Assembly (NCBI RefSeq): GCF_014650915.1
Contig: NZ_BMVW01000001.1
Span: 558,001 to 622,000 of the forward strand
Source: Streptomyces poonensis
GTDB taxonomy: Bacteria > Actinomycetota > Actinomycetes > Streptomycetales > Streptomycetaceae
Direction: 5' to 3'
DNA: 64,000 bases
Every line of letters starts with the position of its first letter. Within the stretch, counting starts at the first letter, position 1. The notes beneath the pieces were generated by a model, which made no database searches, had not been told where the DNA came from, and saw only the letters and a program-made list of their open reading frames with translations. Shown here one piece after another: positions 1 to 8,675 of the stretch. The position numbers and the translations under genes were made by a program.

Positions 1-895
1 CGATCCACTCCTTGAGCTGCTTGGGAGTGATCGTCGAGTCGGCGGCCGCCGCCTGGGCCTCCTCGGACACGACGCCGCAGAAGGCCTCGTAGTCGATGAG
101 CTCGGTGACGGTCGGGTTCTCGCCGCAGACCGCGCAGTTCGGGTCCTTGCGGACCTTGACCTGGCGGTACTGCATCTCCAGGGCGTCGTAGATCATCAGT
201 CGGCCGACCAGCGGCTCACCGATGCCGGCGAGGAGCTTGATCGCCTCGTTGACCTGGATGGAGCCGATGGACGCGCACAGCACGCCCAGGACGCCGCCCT
301 CGGCGCAGGACGGCACCATGCCGGGGGGCGGGGGCTCCGGGTAGAGGCAGCGGTAGCAGGGGCCGTGCTCGGACCAGAACACGGACGCCTGGCCGTCGAA
401 GCGGTAGATCGAGCCCCAGACATACGGCTTGTTCAGCAGCACGCAGGCATCGTTGACCAGGTAGCGGGTCGCGAAGTTGTCCGTGCCGTCGATGATCAGG
501 TCGTACTGGCTGAAGATGTCCATCACGTTGTCGGCCTCGAGCCGCTCCTCGTGCAGGACAACGTTCACGTACGGGTTGATCCCCTTGACCGAGTCCCGCG
601 CGGACTCGGCTTTGGAGCGGCCGATGTCGGACTGGCTGTGGATGATCTGGCGCTGCAGGTTCGACTCGTCGACCTCGTCGAACTCCACGATGCCGAGGGT
701 GCCGACGCCCGCCGCGGCCAGGTACATCAGGGCAGGCGAGCCCAGGCCACCGGCGCCCACACAGAGCACCTTGGCGTTCTTCAGCCGCTTCTGCCCGTCC
801 ATCCCCACATCGGGAATGATCAGGTGGCGGGAGTACCGGCGGACCTCGTCTACGGTGAGCTCAGAAGCTGGCTCGACCAGGGGTGGCAGCGACAC
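1..895 (-). CDS. moeZ: Adenylyltransferase/sulfurtransferase MoeZ (MoeB/ThiF family), 3' end cut by window edge
   Basis: ThiF/MoeB-type E1-like enzyme that adenylates the C-terminal glycine of small sulfur-carrier proteins (MoaD, ThiS, CysO) in molybdopterin, thiamine and cysteine synthesis. About 298 codons are visible. The start is GTG at 895 (reading MSLPPLVEPASELT). The ATP-binding Rossmann motif VGAGGLGSP lies near residue 47, DGTDNF near 135, and CxxC zinc pairs at CYRC and CAVC. The C-terminal rhodanese domain expected of MoeZ would lie beyond base 1, so only its junction is present. It is the first gene of a block syntenic, from memory, with M. tuberculosis Rv3206c. MoeB without rhodanese is the alternative. 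Confidence 0.9.
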   Translation of the reverse strand, partial: MSLPPLVEPASELTVDEVRRYSRHLIIPDVGMDGQKRLKNAKVLCVGAGGLGSPALMYLAAAGVGTLGIVEFDEVDESNLQRQIIHSQSDIGRSKAESARDSVKGINPYVNVVLHEERLEADNVMDIFSQYDLIIDGTDNFATRYLVNDACVLLNKPYVWGSIYRFDGQASVFWSEHGPCYRCLYPEPPPPGMVPSCAEGGVLGVLCASIGSIQVNEAIKLLAGIGEPLVGRLMIYDALEMQYRQVKVRKDPNCAVCGENPTVTELIDYEAFCGVVSEEAQAAAADSTITPKQLKEWI

Positions 896-1150
896 GGGGA
901 CTCCGTTGATCGGTCAATCACTACGGTTGTTCTCCCTGTAACACTGCCACGCCCTTTTCCATTCCGAGACACCTGGTCCGACACGCGAGACGATGCCGTC
1001 CCAGCAGCCGGGCACGGAGTGCCAGGGGCCGGTCAGGCCGGGGTCCGTGCGATCGGCGAGGGGGTTTGTGGCGGCGCCTGGACAGCGGACGGTGCGAGGG
1101 CCTCGTCGAAGTGGGCTGAGCCGTGCTCGCCGTACCGGTCGCCGTGCTGG

Positions 1151-2110
1151 TCAGATACGGCATGCCGCCTCCATCCAGATGTCGGCGAGCGACTCCTCGA
1201 GGTTGATGCGGGGCCGCCAGCCGAGGCGGTCGCGGGCCGTGCGCACGTCGGCCTGCTGCCAGCTGCCGCAGCCGTCCGGGTAGGGGTAGACGACCGGCGC
1301 CACGTGGTCCGGGTCGCTGCGCGGGTGCCCGATCACCGGCCGGACATGCCCGGGTGGGGCGTCGAGCTCGTGCAGGGCGCCACCGTAACCGGCGACCCGC
1401 GCGAGGACGGCGGCGGCGTCGCGGAGGCGCACGGCACGGCCCGAGCCGATGTTGATCACTCCCTGGGCGGCGGAGAGGGAGGCGGCGTGGACGGCGCGGG
1501 CGACGTCACGGACGTCGATGAAGTCACGCTGGACGCCGAGGCCACCGAGTTTGAGTTCACCGTCGCCGGACTGCATGGCACGGCGCATGGCTTCGGCAAG
1601 GCGGCCCAGCGGCGATCCGGCCGGGGTACCGGGACCGGCGGGCGAGAACACGCGCAGCACGACGGCGTCCAGCCCGGAGCCGAGGACCAGTTCGGTGGCG
1701 GCGAGCTTGCTCACGCCGTACGGGCCGCCGGGACGCGGTACGGCGTCCTCAGCGGTCGAGGAGCCGGGCTGGCTCGGGCCGTACTCGGCGGCGCAGCCGA
1801 TCTGGACGAGGCGCGCCCCGCAACCGCTGCGGCGGAGGGCCTCGCAGACAGTGGCGACGGCGACGGTGTTGTGGCGGGTGAGTTCGCGTGCGCCGCCGCG
1901 GGTGGCTCCGGCGCAGTTGATGACGACTCCGGGGTGGACCGCGTCGAGGAAGCGGGTGAGCGCGCCCGGGCTGCCGGTCGCGAGGTCGAACCGTACGTCG
2001 GCGTCGTCGCCCCGGCCCAGCGCGGTGAGCTGCACGGCCGGGTCGGCGAGCAGGCGGTCGGCGACAAATCGGCCGAGATATCCGTTGGCTCCGATCAGCA
2101 GGACCCTCAT
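1151..2110 (-). CDS. NAD-dependent epimerase/dehydratase (GalE-like extended SDR)
   Basis: A 319-residue extended short-chain dehydrogenase, probably a nucleotide-sugar epimerase. It opens with a Rossmann strand and the glycine motif GANGYLG (residues 8-14). The catalytic Tyr-x3-Lys is seen as YGVSK near residue 145, and a DVRDVARAV segment typical of sugar-nucleotide epimerases near 215. ATG at 2110 is chosen because the Rossmann fold starts there and the open frame upstream is Pro/Arg-rich noise. It is the last gene of a minus-strand set with a membrane protein and a PelF-like glycosyltransferase, separated from the former by 257 bases. This context suggests it supplies the sugar donor, as galE does in Gram-positive pel operons. 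The substrate cannot be read from sequence. Confidence 0.85.
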   Translation of the reverse strand: MRVLLIGANGYLGRFVADRLLADPAVQLTALGRGDDADVRFDLATGSPGALTRFLDAVHPGVVINCAGATRGGARELTRHNTVAVATVCEALRRSGCGARLVQIGCAAEYGPSQPGSSTAEDAVPRPGGPYGVSKLAATELVLGSGLDAVVLRVFSPAGPGTPAGSPLGRLAEAMRRAMQSGDGELKLGGLGVQRDFIDVRDVARAVHAASLSAAQGVINIGSGRAVRLRDAAAVLARVAGYGGALHELDAPPGHVRPVIGHPRSDPDHVAPVVYPYPDGCGSWQQADVRTARDRLGWRPRINLEESLADIWMEAACRI

Positions 2111-2333
2111 CGGGCGGCTCCCGGGACGGATGCTCCGGTTCGGGAGGTGATCATCTGGCGTTCTCCTTACGGGGTGGTGCCGTGGCTCGGGGGACGGCCC
2201 GCGGTGTCGGCCCCGCGGGAGGGGCGGCTTCGCGACCCGTCGCCGGGTCGCGGGCCGGTCGCTCGCGGCTCGGCGTCTCCGGGGGCGCGCCGTGGGGGCC
2301 GGGACGGGCCTCCGCCGCAGCTGTGGCGGAGAC

Positions 2334-2357
2334 GGTGGCGGTGGCGGTGGCGGTGGC
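2334..2357. repeat. GGTGGC hexamer, four perfect copies
   Basis: Four exact tandem GGTGGC units lie in the 257-base gap between the epimerase and the upstream membrane-protein gene. No coding role is apparent. Slippage here would change spacing in the presumed transcript only. Confidence 0.8.
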
Positions 2358-2367
2358 GAACCGAGGT

Positions 2368-3741
2368 TCAAGGGGATCCGGGGGGCAGGGCGTGGGCCGA
2401 GGCCCGGGTGAGAGTCCGAGTGGCGTGCGCCAGGAGGACCAGGGCGGCGAGCCCGCAGACGAGCCCCGGCACAGCGCCCGCTCCCCAGGCCACGACGACC
2501 GTCTGCACCGGGACGGTCAGAAACGAGCAGCCCGGCAGACGGCCGGCGAAGACCGTGGCCAGAGCGGTCACCTCGCCAGCGCCCGCCGCCGCGAGGACGA
2601 CAGTGGGAGCGTGCGTGGAACCGTGCGCCGTGAGCAGGAGTGCCAGTAGCAACAGTGCCCCGAGGGAGCCCCCTCCGGCGTACGAGGCGGGCTCGTCCAG
2701 AGCTGTCGCGCACAGGGCGAGCAGCGCGCCCAAGGCACACAGGAAGACGGTGAGCACGCCGAGGAGAAGAGGACGCACCAGGCCGGCGAACTCCTTCAGG
2801 CTCCTGCTCACGACCAGTCCACGACGGGCCCGCACGGCGAAGAGGCGAACGCACCAGATCGCGGGGGCGCAGGCCAGAGCCAGGGCCAGGACCGGCGCGG
2901 TGGTCACCGGCCAGGGCCCGTCCGGCCCGCCGTCGAGGGCGGCGCTCAGCAGTCCGTCACCGCAGAAGGCGTACGCGAGCAGCCAGCACGTCCACGCGCG
3001 CGGACCGCCGGTGGAGCCGGTGAGACCGGAGGGCACGCGCAGCGGTCCCCTGCGCAGTGCGGCCCGCAGTCCGAGCAGGACGGCCAGGGTTCCGACGGCG
3101 GCCGTGACGAGACGCGGCCGGCCCTCGGTGAGGTGTACGCCGGCCACGGTCACCGCGCACAGGGCACCGGGCAGGAGGGTGGTCACGGCGGGCTTCATTC
3201 CTCCGGCGTGCGGGTCCGGCGCATCGACCGCACCACGCTCCGGTGTCCGCTCCTCTTCTACGCGGGGCATGCGTGCGTACAGTTCCTCGGCCAGCGAGAA
3301 CACGTCGCGGTGCCGGAAGCGGGCGGCGGCGCGGTCGGTCATGCCGTGCGCCTCGAGGCGGGCAGCGATCTCGAGCGGGTCGACGGCTCGCTCGCAGAGC
3401 TGGCGGTGGCGGCGCAACAGCGCTTTGACGGGGTCCGCGGCGCCATGGCCGGTGGGGGGCGTACGCCTCATCGTGTGCGCGGCCGGCTCGGCCCGTACGT
3501 ACATGTCTCCTGTCTCTCCTGCCGCCGCCAGAGGCCATGTCTCCGGCCGGGTGTCCCAGGGAGCCGGGCTGGTCGGCGTCTGCGGCCGGTCCTCCGCGCC
3601 CCGTTCGATCAGCTCCTCCGCCTCCGGCCATGCTCTGGACTCCCCCGCATCGGAGGAACGTGACTCCCCCGCATCGGGCCAGGCATGTGATGTGCGCAGC
3701 TCACCCAGGTCGCTGTCGCCCGTAGGCCCTCGCTCGTTCAT
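2368..3741 (-). CDS. Polytopic membrane protein linked to the PelF-like glycosyltransferase
   Basis: A 457-residue protein I cannot assign to a named family. The first ~180 residues are polar and charged (a cytoplasmic region with an Arg/Glu-rich stretch ending near ERTPERGAVD). Roughly 7-8 hydrophobic helices follow between residues 182 and 440. The ATG at 3741 overlaps the stop of the upstream glycosyltransferase as ATGA, so translation is probably coupled and the two proteins likely work together. The length is close to PelG (about 456 residues), but PelG is helical throughout, whereas half of this protein is soluble. It may instead be a membrane anchor or scaffold for polymer synthesis. 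The function is inferred only from the coupling. Confidence 0.75.
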   Translation of the reverse strand: MNERGPTGDSDLGELRTSHAWPDAGESRSSDAGESRAWPEAEELIERGAEDRPQTPTSPAPWDTRPETWPLAAAGETGDMYVRAEPAAHTMRRTPPTGHGAADPVKALLRRHRQLCERAVDPLEIAARLEAHGMTDRAAARFRHRDVFSLAEELYARMPRVEEERTPERGAVDAPDPHAGGMKPAVTTLLPGALCAVTVAGVHLTEGRPRLVTAAVGTLAVLLGLRAALRRGPLRVPSGLTGSTGGPRAWTCWLLAYAFCGDGLLSAALDGGPDGPWPVTTAPVLALALACAPAIWCVRLFAVRARRGLVVSRSLKEFAGLVRPLLLGVLTVFLCALGALLALCATALDEPASYAGGGSLGALLLLALLLTAHGSTHAPTVVLAAAGAGEVTALATVFAGRLPGCSFLTVPVQTVVVAWGAGAVPGLVCGLAALVLLAHATRTLTRASAHALPPGSP

Positions 3742-5612
3742 CGCGCCACCTCACCCGTTCCTGCGGAGGTCGGCGTCGGCACGGGAGCTTCGTCCCGTAC
3801 GAGAGCATCGGCCTGAACGAGGGCATCGGCCTCAACGGCAGCGTCGGCCTGAGCGGGTGCGGTGGTTGCCGCCGGGGCCGTGGCCGGGGTCCTTCCCACT
3901 GGCGTCTCCCGGACCGGTCCCTCCACCGCCCAGCGCGGGCCGACACGGGCCGTCGGCCGGGACTGCTGCGTCCATCGCCAGGGGACACGGGCTTCGGCTG
4001 GGATACCGAACGGCAACGGCCCACCCGTCTCGTCCAGGACCGTCCTCCGCACCGGGAAGCGCGAGATGATCTCCAGGTAGATGCCGCTGAACGCCGCGAT
4101 GTTCCGCTCCACGGTGAAGAGTTCGAGAGCGCGTGCGCGGGCGGCTGCGCCGAGGCGCGCACGGCGCTTGGGATCACGCAGCAGCGCCGTACACGCCGCC
4201 GCGAGGGCCTGCGGACTGCGCGGTGGCACGACGAGCCCCGTGCCACCGATGACCTCCGCCACCGCGCCCACGTCGGTCGACACCGTCGCCCGGCCGCAGA
4301 GCATGGCCTCGACAAGGCTGACGGGGAAGTCCTCGGCGACACTCGACAGGACCACGACCGAACCGGCCGCATAGGCCTCCGCCACGCCCGGCAGCCCCTG
4401 GTCGCCCACCGCCTCGAACGACACCGGGCTGCCGCCACCCGGAAACACGTTCTGTGTCTTGCTCTCCGTCTCCCCCTCCGCCTCGCCCTCCGCCTTGTCG
4501 GGGAAGAGACACGCGGCCAGGGCTTCGCACTGCCTGAGGTGGCCCGCGCCGTCAGGTCCGTCCGCGGGGGCACCGATGATGCGCAGTCGGGCCCTCGGCT
4601 CGCTGCGGCGGATCTCCGCGAGGGCGTGCAGGAGGCAGATCAGGTCCTTCTCGGGTTCGATTCGGCCGACCCAGACCAGGGTGCAGCAGTCGGCGCGCTC
4701 CGCGGCTTCGGCCACGTCGGCGGAGCGGAGCACCCTCAAGCCCGGGTGGACGATACGGATCTTGGCGCTCTCGGCGCCGCACCGTTCCTGCCAGCGGCGG
4801 GCGTGCGCGTTGCCGGGCGTGACGCAGGCGGCCTGCCGGTACGTCTCGGCGGCCAGCTGTCCGCGGAAGGAGGCGAGCAGCGCTCGGACCGGCGCGTCCC
4901 CGGCGGACGTCAGGTAGTACGCCCGTAGCCGCACGCCGTACTCCGTGACCAGCAGCGGGACCCCGGAGAAGTGACGGGCCAGCAGTCCGGTCAGCGCGGC
5001 GCTTCCACCGGTCGCCGCGTGGCACAGGTCGACCGAACCGAGCCCGTCGTCCTCGTACCAGTCGAGCGAGAGAGGGCGCAGGGCGCGTTCGAGGTCTGCG
5101 GCCACGGTGAGCAGGTCGGGCACGCGCGCCTCTCGGGCGGCGCGCAGTGCGCCGGGCGCGCGGCAGGCGCGTTCGAGCAAGTTCAGGGCGGCTTCCGAAC
5201 GCAGCGCGCCGACCAGTCCTCCCTCGTCCCGCGCGAGTTCGGCGAGCGCGTACAGGGCATTGCCGAAACGGTCCGCCTCATTGTCGAAGGCGTGCGCCGG
5301 CCCCGCTCCTCCCACCCATCCCGCTCCACAGACGGCGGCCGCCAGTTCCCCGTATGCCTCGGCGAACCGTCGACGGGTTCGGCGCCCGTGCACGACGCCG
5401 TCGTCCACGGCCGTCCACAGCGGCGCCGTCCGCACCCGGCTGACCTGCGGAGGCAGCGGGAGCCAGCCCTCGTCCTCCTGCCGCTCGCTGCGGCTGAGCG
5501 CGTAGACGTCGAACTCGTGCTGCGCGAGTCCGCGCACGAGGCGGTCGCACCAGAGCCCGGTGTCACCGCTCACATACGGGTAGCCACCCTCAGTAAGCAG
5601 TCCGATGCGCAC
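3738..5612 (-). CDS. GT4 glycosyltransferase, PelF-like (DUF3492 N-terminus)
   Basis: A 624-residue cytoplasmic glycosyltransferase. The N-terminus reads MRIGLLTEGGYPYVSG, the hallmark of the DUF3492 domain of PelF, the enzyme that polymerises Pel polysaccharide from UDP-sugars. The GT4 domain follows, with LVWVGRIEPEKDL near residue 305, a GDQGLPGVAEAY segment near 405 and the donor-binding region DFPVSLVEAMLCGRA near 430. The start is GTG at 5612, preceded by GGGGG at about 8 bases, rather than further upstream where the frame is unstructured. The C-terminal ~90 residues are low-complexity Ala/Pro/Asp. Its TGA overlaps the ATG of the membrane-protein gene. No PelA, PelD or PelE homologue is next to it. 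Confidence 0.85.
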   Translation of the reverse strand: MRIGLLTEGGYPYVSGDTGLWCDRLVRGLAQHEFDVYALSRSERQEDEGWLPLPPQVSRVRTAPLWTAVDDGVVHGRRTRRRFAEAYGELAAAVCGAGWVGGAGPAHAFDNEADRFGNALYALAELARDEGGLVGALRSEAALNLLERACRAPGALRAAREARVPDLLTVAADLERALRPLSLDWYEDDGLGSVDLCHAATGGSAALTGLLARHFSGVPLLVTEYGVRLRAYYLTSAGDAPVRALLASFRGQLAAETYRQAACVTPGNAHARRWQERCGAESAKIRIVHPGLRVLRSADVAEAAERADCCTLVWVGRIEPEKDLICLLHALAEIRRSEPRARLRIIGAPADGPDGAGHLRQCEALAACLFPDKAEGEAEGETESKTQNVFPGGGSPVSFEAVGDQGLPGVAEAYAAGSVVVLSSVAEDFPVSLVEAMLCGRATVSTDVGAVAEVIGGTGLVVPPRSPQALAAACTALLRDPKRRARLGAAARARALELFTVERNIAAFSGIYLEIISRFPVRRTVLDETGGPLPFGIPAEARVPWRWTQQSRPTARVGPRWAVEGPVRETPVGRTPATAPAATTAPAQADAAVEADALVQADALVRDEAPVPTPTSAGTGEVAR

Positions 5613-5692
5613 GTGTGCACCCCCAATCTCGCGTTCGGTCAGCCACCGTCGACACCGGCGGCTCGCAGCGGGACGAACGTATGCGGACATGA

Positions 5693-5728
5693 CGGTGGCG
5701 CGACGGACGGTTGTCCGTCGCGCCACCG
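5693..5728. terminator. Perfect 16-bp hairpin, transcription terminator
   Basis: Arms 5693-5708 and 5713-5728 pair perfectly around a GGTT loop. It sits 115 bases beyond the stop of the DUF3152 gene and before the glycosyltransferase, so it likely ends the hydrolase-DUF3152 operon. There is no T-run, as is usual in Streptomyces. Confidence 0.85.
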
Positions 5729-5842
5729 GAAGGGGTGAACAGCCGTAACTTTCGCTGACGCGAGGCGTTTGCCGCTCTACAGCATCAGGCAGTCACGCTC
5801 CGTCAGGACCTGGGAGAACGACTCTCCTGGACGGTCCCGCCG

Positions 5843-7462
5843 TCAGTTCCCGGGAAACGGCCAGGGGTTGGCTTCGCACCGGATGCCCTCGTACTCCAGG
5901 AACTTCGTCTGCTGCTGCATGACGGGCGCGAGTTCGCCGTCCTTGTCGCAGGTCACGTGGTTGTATCCGAGGCGGTGGCCGACTTCGTGGTTGATCAGCA
6001 TCTGCCGGTACTCATGGATCCGGTCGCCGTACGTCTCCGCGCCCTGGGCCCAGCGATAGGCGTTTATCATCACGCGGTCGGTGGCGGCGGAGTCACAGGA
6101 CACATTGTCGATGGTCGTGTCCAGGCCCGACTTGGCGCACCAGGTGGCCGTGGTGCCGGGACTGGCCAGCGTGATGACGAAGTCCGGCTTGCCGGAGGAG
6201 ATCCGCTCGAAGGTCCGGCCCCCGTTGTGGGCCCAGCTCCGGTCGTCGTTCAAGGTCACCTGCACGGCCTCCGCGAAGAGCTCCGCGTCCAGCCCGAGCC
6301 CCTTCTCGACATCGACGCGGTAACGGTACTTCTGGCCCGTACCCGGCCCCTTGTCGAAGCCCGCGACCGCCTGGAACTCCCCGCTCCCCGCGTAGTCGGC
6401 GCCGATCTCGTACTTCTTGTCCATCTTCTGGCCGTACGACAACACCGTCGCGTCCGGGGTACCGGACGGGGTCGGCCGCCCGTCGCCCCGCGAGGCGGAG
6501 TCGGGACGGCTGTCCCGTTCACCGCCCCCGGCGGCCTGCGACTGCACGGCGGCACCGTCACGCCCGTTGGTGACCTGTCCGGCCACGACGACGGCCAGCG
6601 CGGTGGTCACCGCGGCGGCCGCGATGCCCGTGAACGCCCGCCTCTTGCCTCCCTTGCCCTTCTCGGTCGCCGGAGCCTCGGCCGGCGTGTCACCGGACCC
6701 GCCGGTGCCACCGGAACCACCGAAGTCACCGGGACCACCGAAGCCGCCGGGGCTGCCAGGGCCGCCGGTCCCACCGGGACCACCGGTCCCACCGGTCCTC
6801 GTGTCCGCCTCCGCGCCGAAAGCGACTCGGTGCCTCTGCCCAGGCGCGAAGACGTCGTCGACCTCTTCGAAGGCGTCGAGATAGGCCTGCCGGGGTCCTG
6901 CGGGAGGCAGGTGCGTGTAAGCGGGCCCAGCCCCGGTGCCGGTGTCCGCGGCAGGTCCGGAGGCAGGCTGCTCCCGCTGCCGGGGTATACGAGGTCCGAA
7001 GTCACCCGGTCCCACGCCCATACCCGGTCCAGCGGTGGCATGGGACCCCGCGCGCGTGCTCGGGCTCGAGGGAATCCCGGTCCGGGCATTGGCCGCGGCA
7101 CTCGCACCGGGCGCGCCCGCCGTCCCGTCGGCGAAGGACCCCCAGCCACCACCGGCCTCACGCTGCTCCGGGTGCCCGCCACGCACACGAGGGGTGCCGT
7201 GAGCAGGAGTGTGGTCAGGGAAACGCCGCCCGCCCCCACCCGATACGGGAGGAACCGAAGGCCCTGCGAAACGCCCCGAAGGCCCCGCGGAAGGTACGGA
7301 AGGCCCCGGGGAGGGAACGGAGGGTCCCGCGGACGGAACGGGCGGCACCGATGCCGGTGTCCCACCAGCGGCCGTCCGGTCTCCCGGCCCCGTCCCCGGA
7401 GCCACCGACACGTCGGCTGCCTGGCTCTTCGCGGACCGTCCCTTGCGGCTGTGCCGTCCCAC
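5843..7462 (-). CDS. DUF3152 protein, predicted membrane-anchored metzincin-like metalloprotease
   Basis: About 539 residues. The first ~270 are Pro/Gly/Ser-rich and disordered, and one membrane helix (AFTGIAAAAVTTALAVVVAG) follows. A C-terminal extracytoplasmic domain carries HEVGHRLGYNH at about residues 492-502, which fits the metzincin zinc signature HExxHxxGxxH exactly. Several cysteines in this domain could form disulfides. The frame opens at a TTG (7474) that overlaps the hydrolase stop. GTG at 7462, spaced 6 bases after GAGG and giving MGRHSRKG, is the likelier start. It is co-transcribed with the upstream alpha/beta hydrolase. The M. tuberculosis counterpart, from memory, is Rv3207c. 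Protease activity is inferred from the motif. Confidence 0.85.
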   Translation of the reverse strand: MGRHSRKGRSAKSQAADVSVAPGTGPGDRTAAGGTPASVPPVPSAGPSVPSPGPSVPSAGPSGRFAGPSVPPVSGGGGRRFPDHTPAHGTPRVRGGHPEQREAGGGWGSFADGTAGAPGASAAANARTGIPSSPSTRAGSHATAGPGMGVGPGDFGPRIPRQREQPASGPAADTGTGAGPAYTHLPPAGPRQAYLDAFEEVDDVFAPGQRHRVAFGAEADTRTGGTGGPGGTGGPGSPGGFGGPGDFGGSGGTGGSGDTPAEAPATEKGKGGKRRAFTGIAAAAVTTALAVVVAGQVTNGRDGAAVQSQAAGGGERDSRPDSASRGDGRPTPSGTPDATVLSYGQKMDKKYEIGADYAGSGEFQAVAGFDKGPGTGQKYRYRVDVEKGLGLDAELFAEAVQVTLNDDRSWAHNGGRTFERISSGKPDFVITLASPGTTATWCAKSGLDTTIDNVSCDSAATDRVMINAYRWAQGAETYGDRIHEYRQMLINHEVGHRLGYNHVTCDKDGELAPVMQQQTKFLEYEGIRCEANPWPFPGN

Positions 7463-7470
7463 GCCGCGCC

Positions 7471-8550
7471 TCAACTCCCCGTGCCGGAGACGTCAGTACC
7501 CGAATCCGTGGTCGCGGACCTGGTAGCGGACCCGGTACTGGAAACAGTGCTGGTGGGCTCGGCGCCGGACCCCACGCCGGATGACTCGTCGGCCGACGGC
7601 CGGGTGTCCGCGAACAGTTCCCGGAACGCCGCGGCCACCGTCTCCGGGTACTCCATCATCGCCACGTGCCCCGCGTCCGGCAGGGTCAGCAGCCGGGAGT
7701 CGCGGAAGGCGCGGGCGGCCCGCTGGGCCATGCGGTACGACACCAGCTGGTCGCGGCCGCCGTAGACGAGGAGGGTGGGCGCGAGGACCCGCTCGGCCTG
7801 GCGCCAGAGCCCGTGCTGGCCGCCCAGGGTGTACGCGTTCACGATCCCGCGCGCGGACTGTGCCATCGCGTCCCAGAAGTACGGCAACTGCAGCCGCCTC
7901 TCCATCTCCTCCACCGCGTGGCGGAACCCTTCCGGTGTCACGCGCCCGGGGTCGCCGTAGCACAGTGCCGTGACCCCTCGGACACGCTGCTCGGCGGTCC
8001 ACTCCCTGGTGAGCCGCGTGAACAGCGCGGCCACACCCGGCAGTGCCAGCAGCCCCGTCGGCAGCGCCGACCGCTGCACGCGGATCTCCGGCAGCGCGGG
8101 CGAGATCAGCGTCAGCGTACGGACGAGATCGGGGCGTACGGCAGCGACACGCGTGGCGATCGCGCCACCCATGGAGTTACCGAAAAGGTGGACGGGCCCA
8201 CGCCCGGCCGCGTCGAGAAAACGGATCACCGAGCGCGCATGCCCGGTGATCGAGTAGTTGCCGTCGTCCGGCGGCGGGGAGTCACCGAAGCCGGGCAGGT
8301 CGAGCGCCTCACCCTCGACCAGTCCGTCGAGCAGCGGCATCAGCGCCGACCAGTTCTGCGAGGAACCGCCCAGCCCGTGCACGTACAGCGCGGGCGGCAG
8401 CCCCTCCCGCACCGGCGGTCTGGACCGGACGGTCAGCGTGACCCCCTGCAGTCCGACCGACCGCAACCGCTCACCCTCCGCGACCCTGACGGGTGCCACC
8501 TTCGGGAGCACATTGGCAGGCGGCACTGACGGCAGCTCGGTCGAAGACAT
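7471..8550 (-). CDS. Alpha/beta-fold hydrolase
   Basis: A 359-residue cytoplasmic serine hydrolase. The oxyanion segment HGLGG is at 58-62, the nucleophile elbow GNSMGG places Ser at 126, the acid is in VYGGRDQL and the histidine in DAGHVAMMEYPE. The last ~40 residues are Ser/Thr-rich and probably disordered. The arrangement resembles the C-C hydrolase/haloperoxidase branch, but the substrate cannot be told. The ATG at 8550 follows a poor ribosome site, and a small open frame with a strong site lies 32 bases upstream. Its stop overlaps the open frame of the DUF3152 gene downstream. Confidence 0.88.
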   Translation of the reverse strand: MSSTELPSVPPANVLPKVAPVRVAEGERLRSVGLQGVTLTVRSRPPVREGLPPALYVHGLGGSSQNWSALMPLLDGLVEGEALDLPGFGDSPPPDDGNYSITGHARSVIRFLDAAGRGPVHLFGNSMGGAIATRVAAVRPDLVRTLTLISPALPEIRVQRSALPTGLLALPGVAALFTRLTREWTAEQRVRGVTALCYGDPGRVTPEGFRHAVEEMERRLQLPYFWDAMAQSARGIVNAYTLGGQHGLWRQAERVLAPTLLVYGGRDQLVSYRMAQRAARAFRDSRLLTLPDAGHVAMMEYPETVAAAFRELFADTRPSADESSGVGSGAEPTSTVSSTGSATRSATTDSGTDVSGTGS

Positions 8551-8582
8551 GCGGCAATGTTACGAGACGATCACGTAGTGGT

Positions 8583-8675
8583 TCACGTGTTCGCCGTCAC
8601 AGAGCCGGCCGAGTGCGCACGGGTGGGCGTCGCGCTCTCCGCCAAGGTCGCGGGCAGATCGCATAGCGTCGTCAT
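8583..8675 (-). CDS. Possible 30-residue small protein or leader peptide upstream of the hydrolase
   Basis: ATG at 8675 is preceded by AGGAGA at a spacing of six bases, one of the better ribosome sites in this part of the window. The product starts MTTLCDLPATLAESATPTRA and ends 32 bases before the hydrolase ATG on the same strand. Its third positions are mostly G/C. It could be a translated leader that controls the hydrolase-DUF3152 operon, or an unannotated small protein. No family is recognised. Confidence 0.4.
   Translation of the reverse strand: MTTLCDLPATLAESATPTRAHSAGSVTANT

Noticed and set aside
365..4069. 1234-codon open frame on the plus strand
   Set aside because: It is the antisense shadow of moeZ, the epimerase and the membrane-protein genes. 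The translation is Arg/Ala/Gly-rich with no domain, as expected in high-GC DNA.
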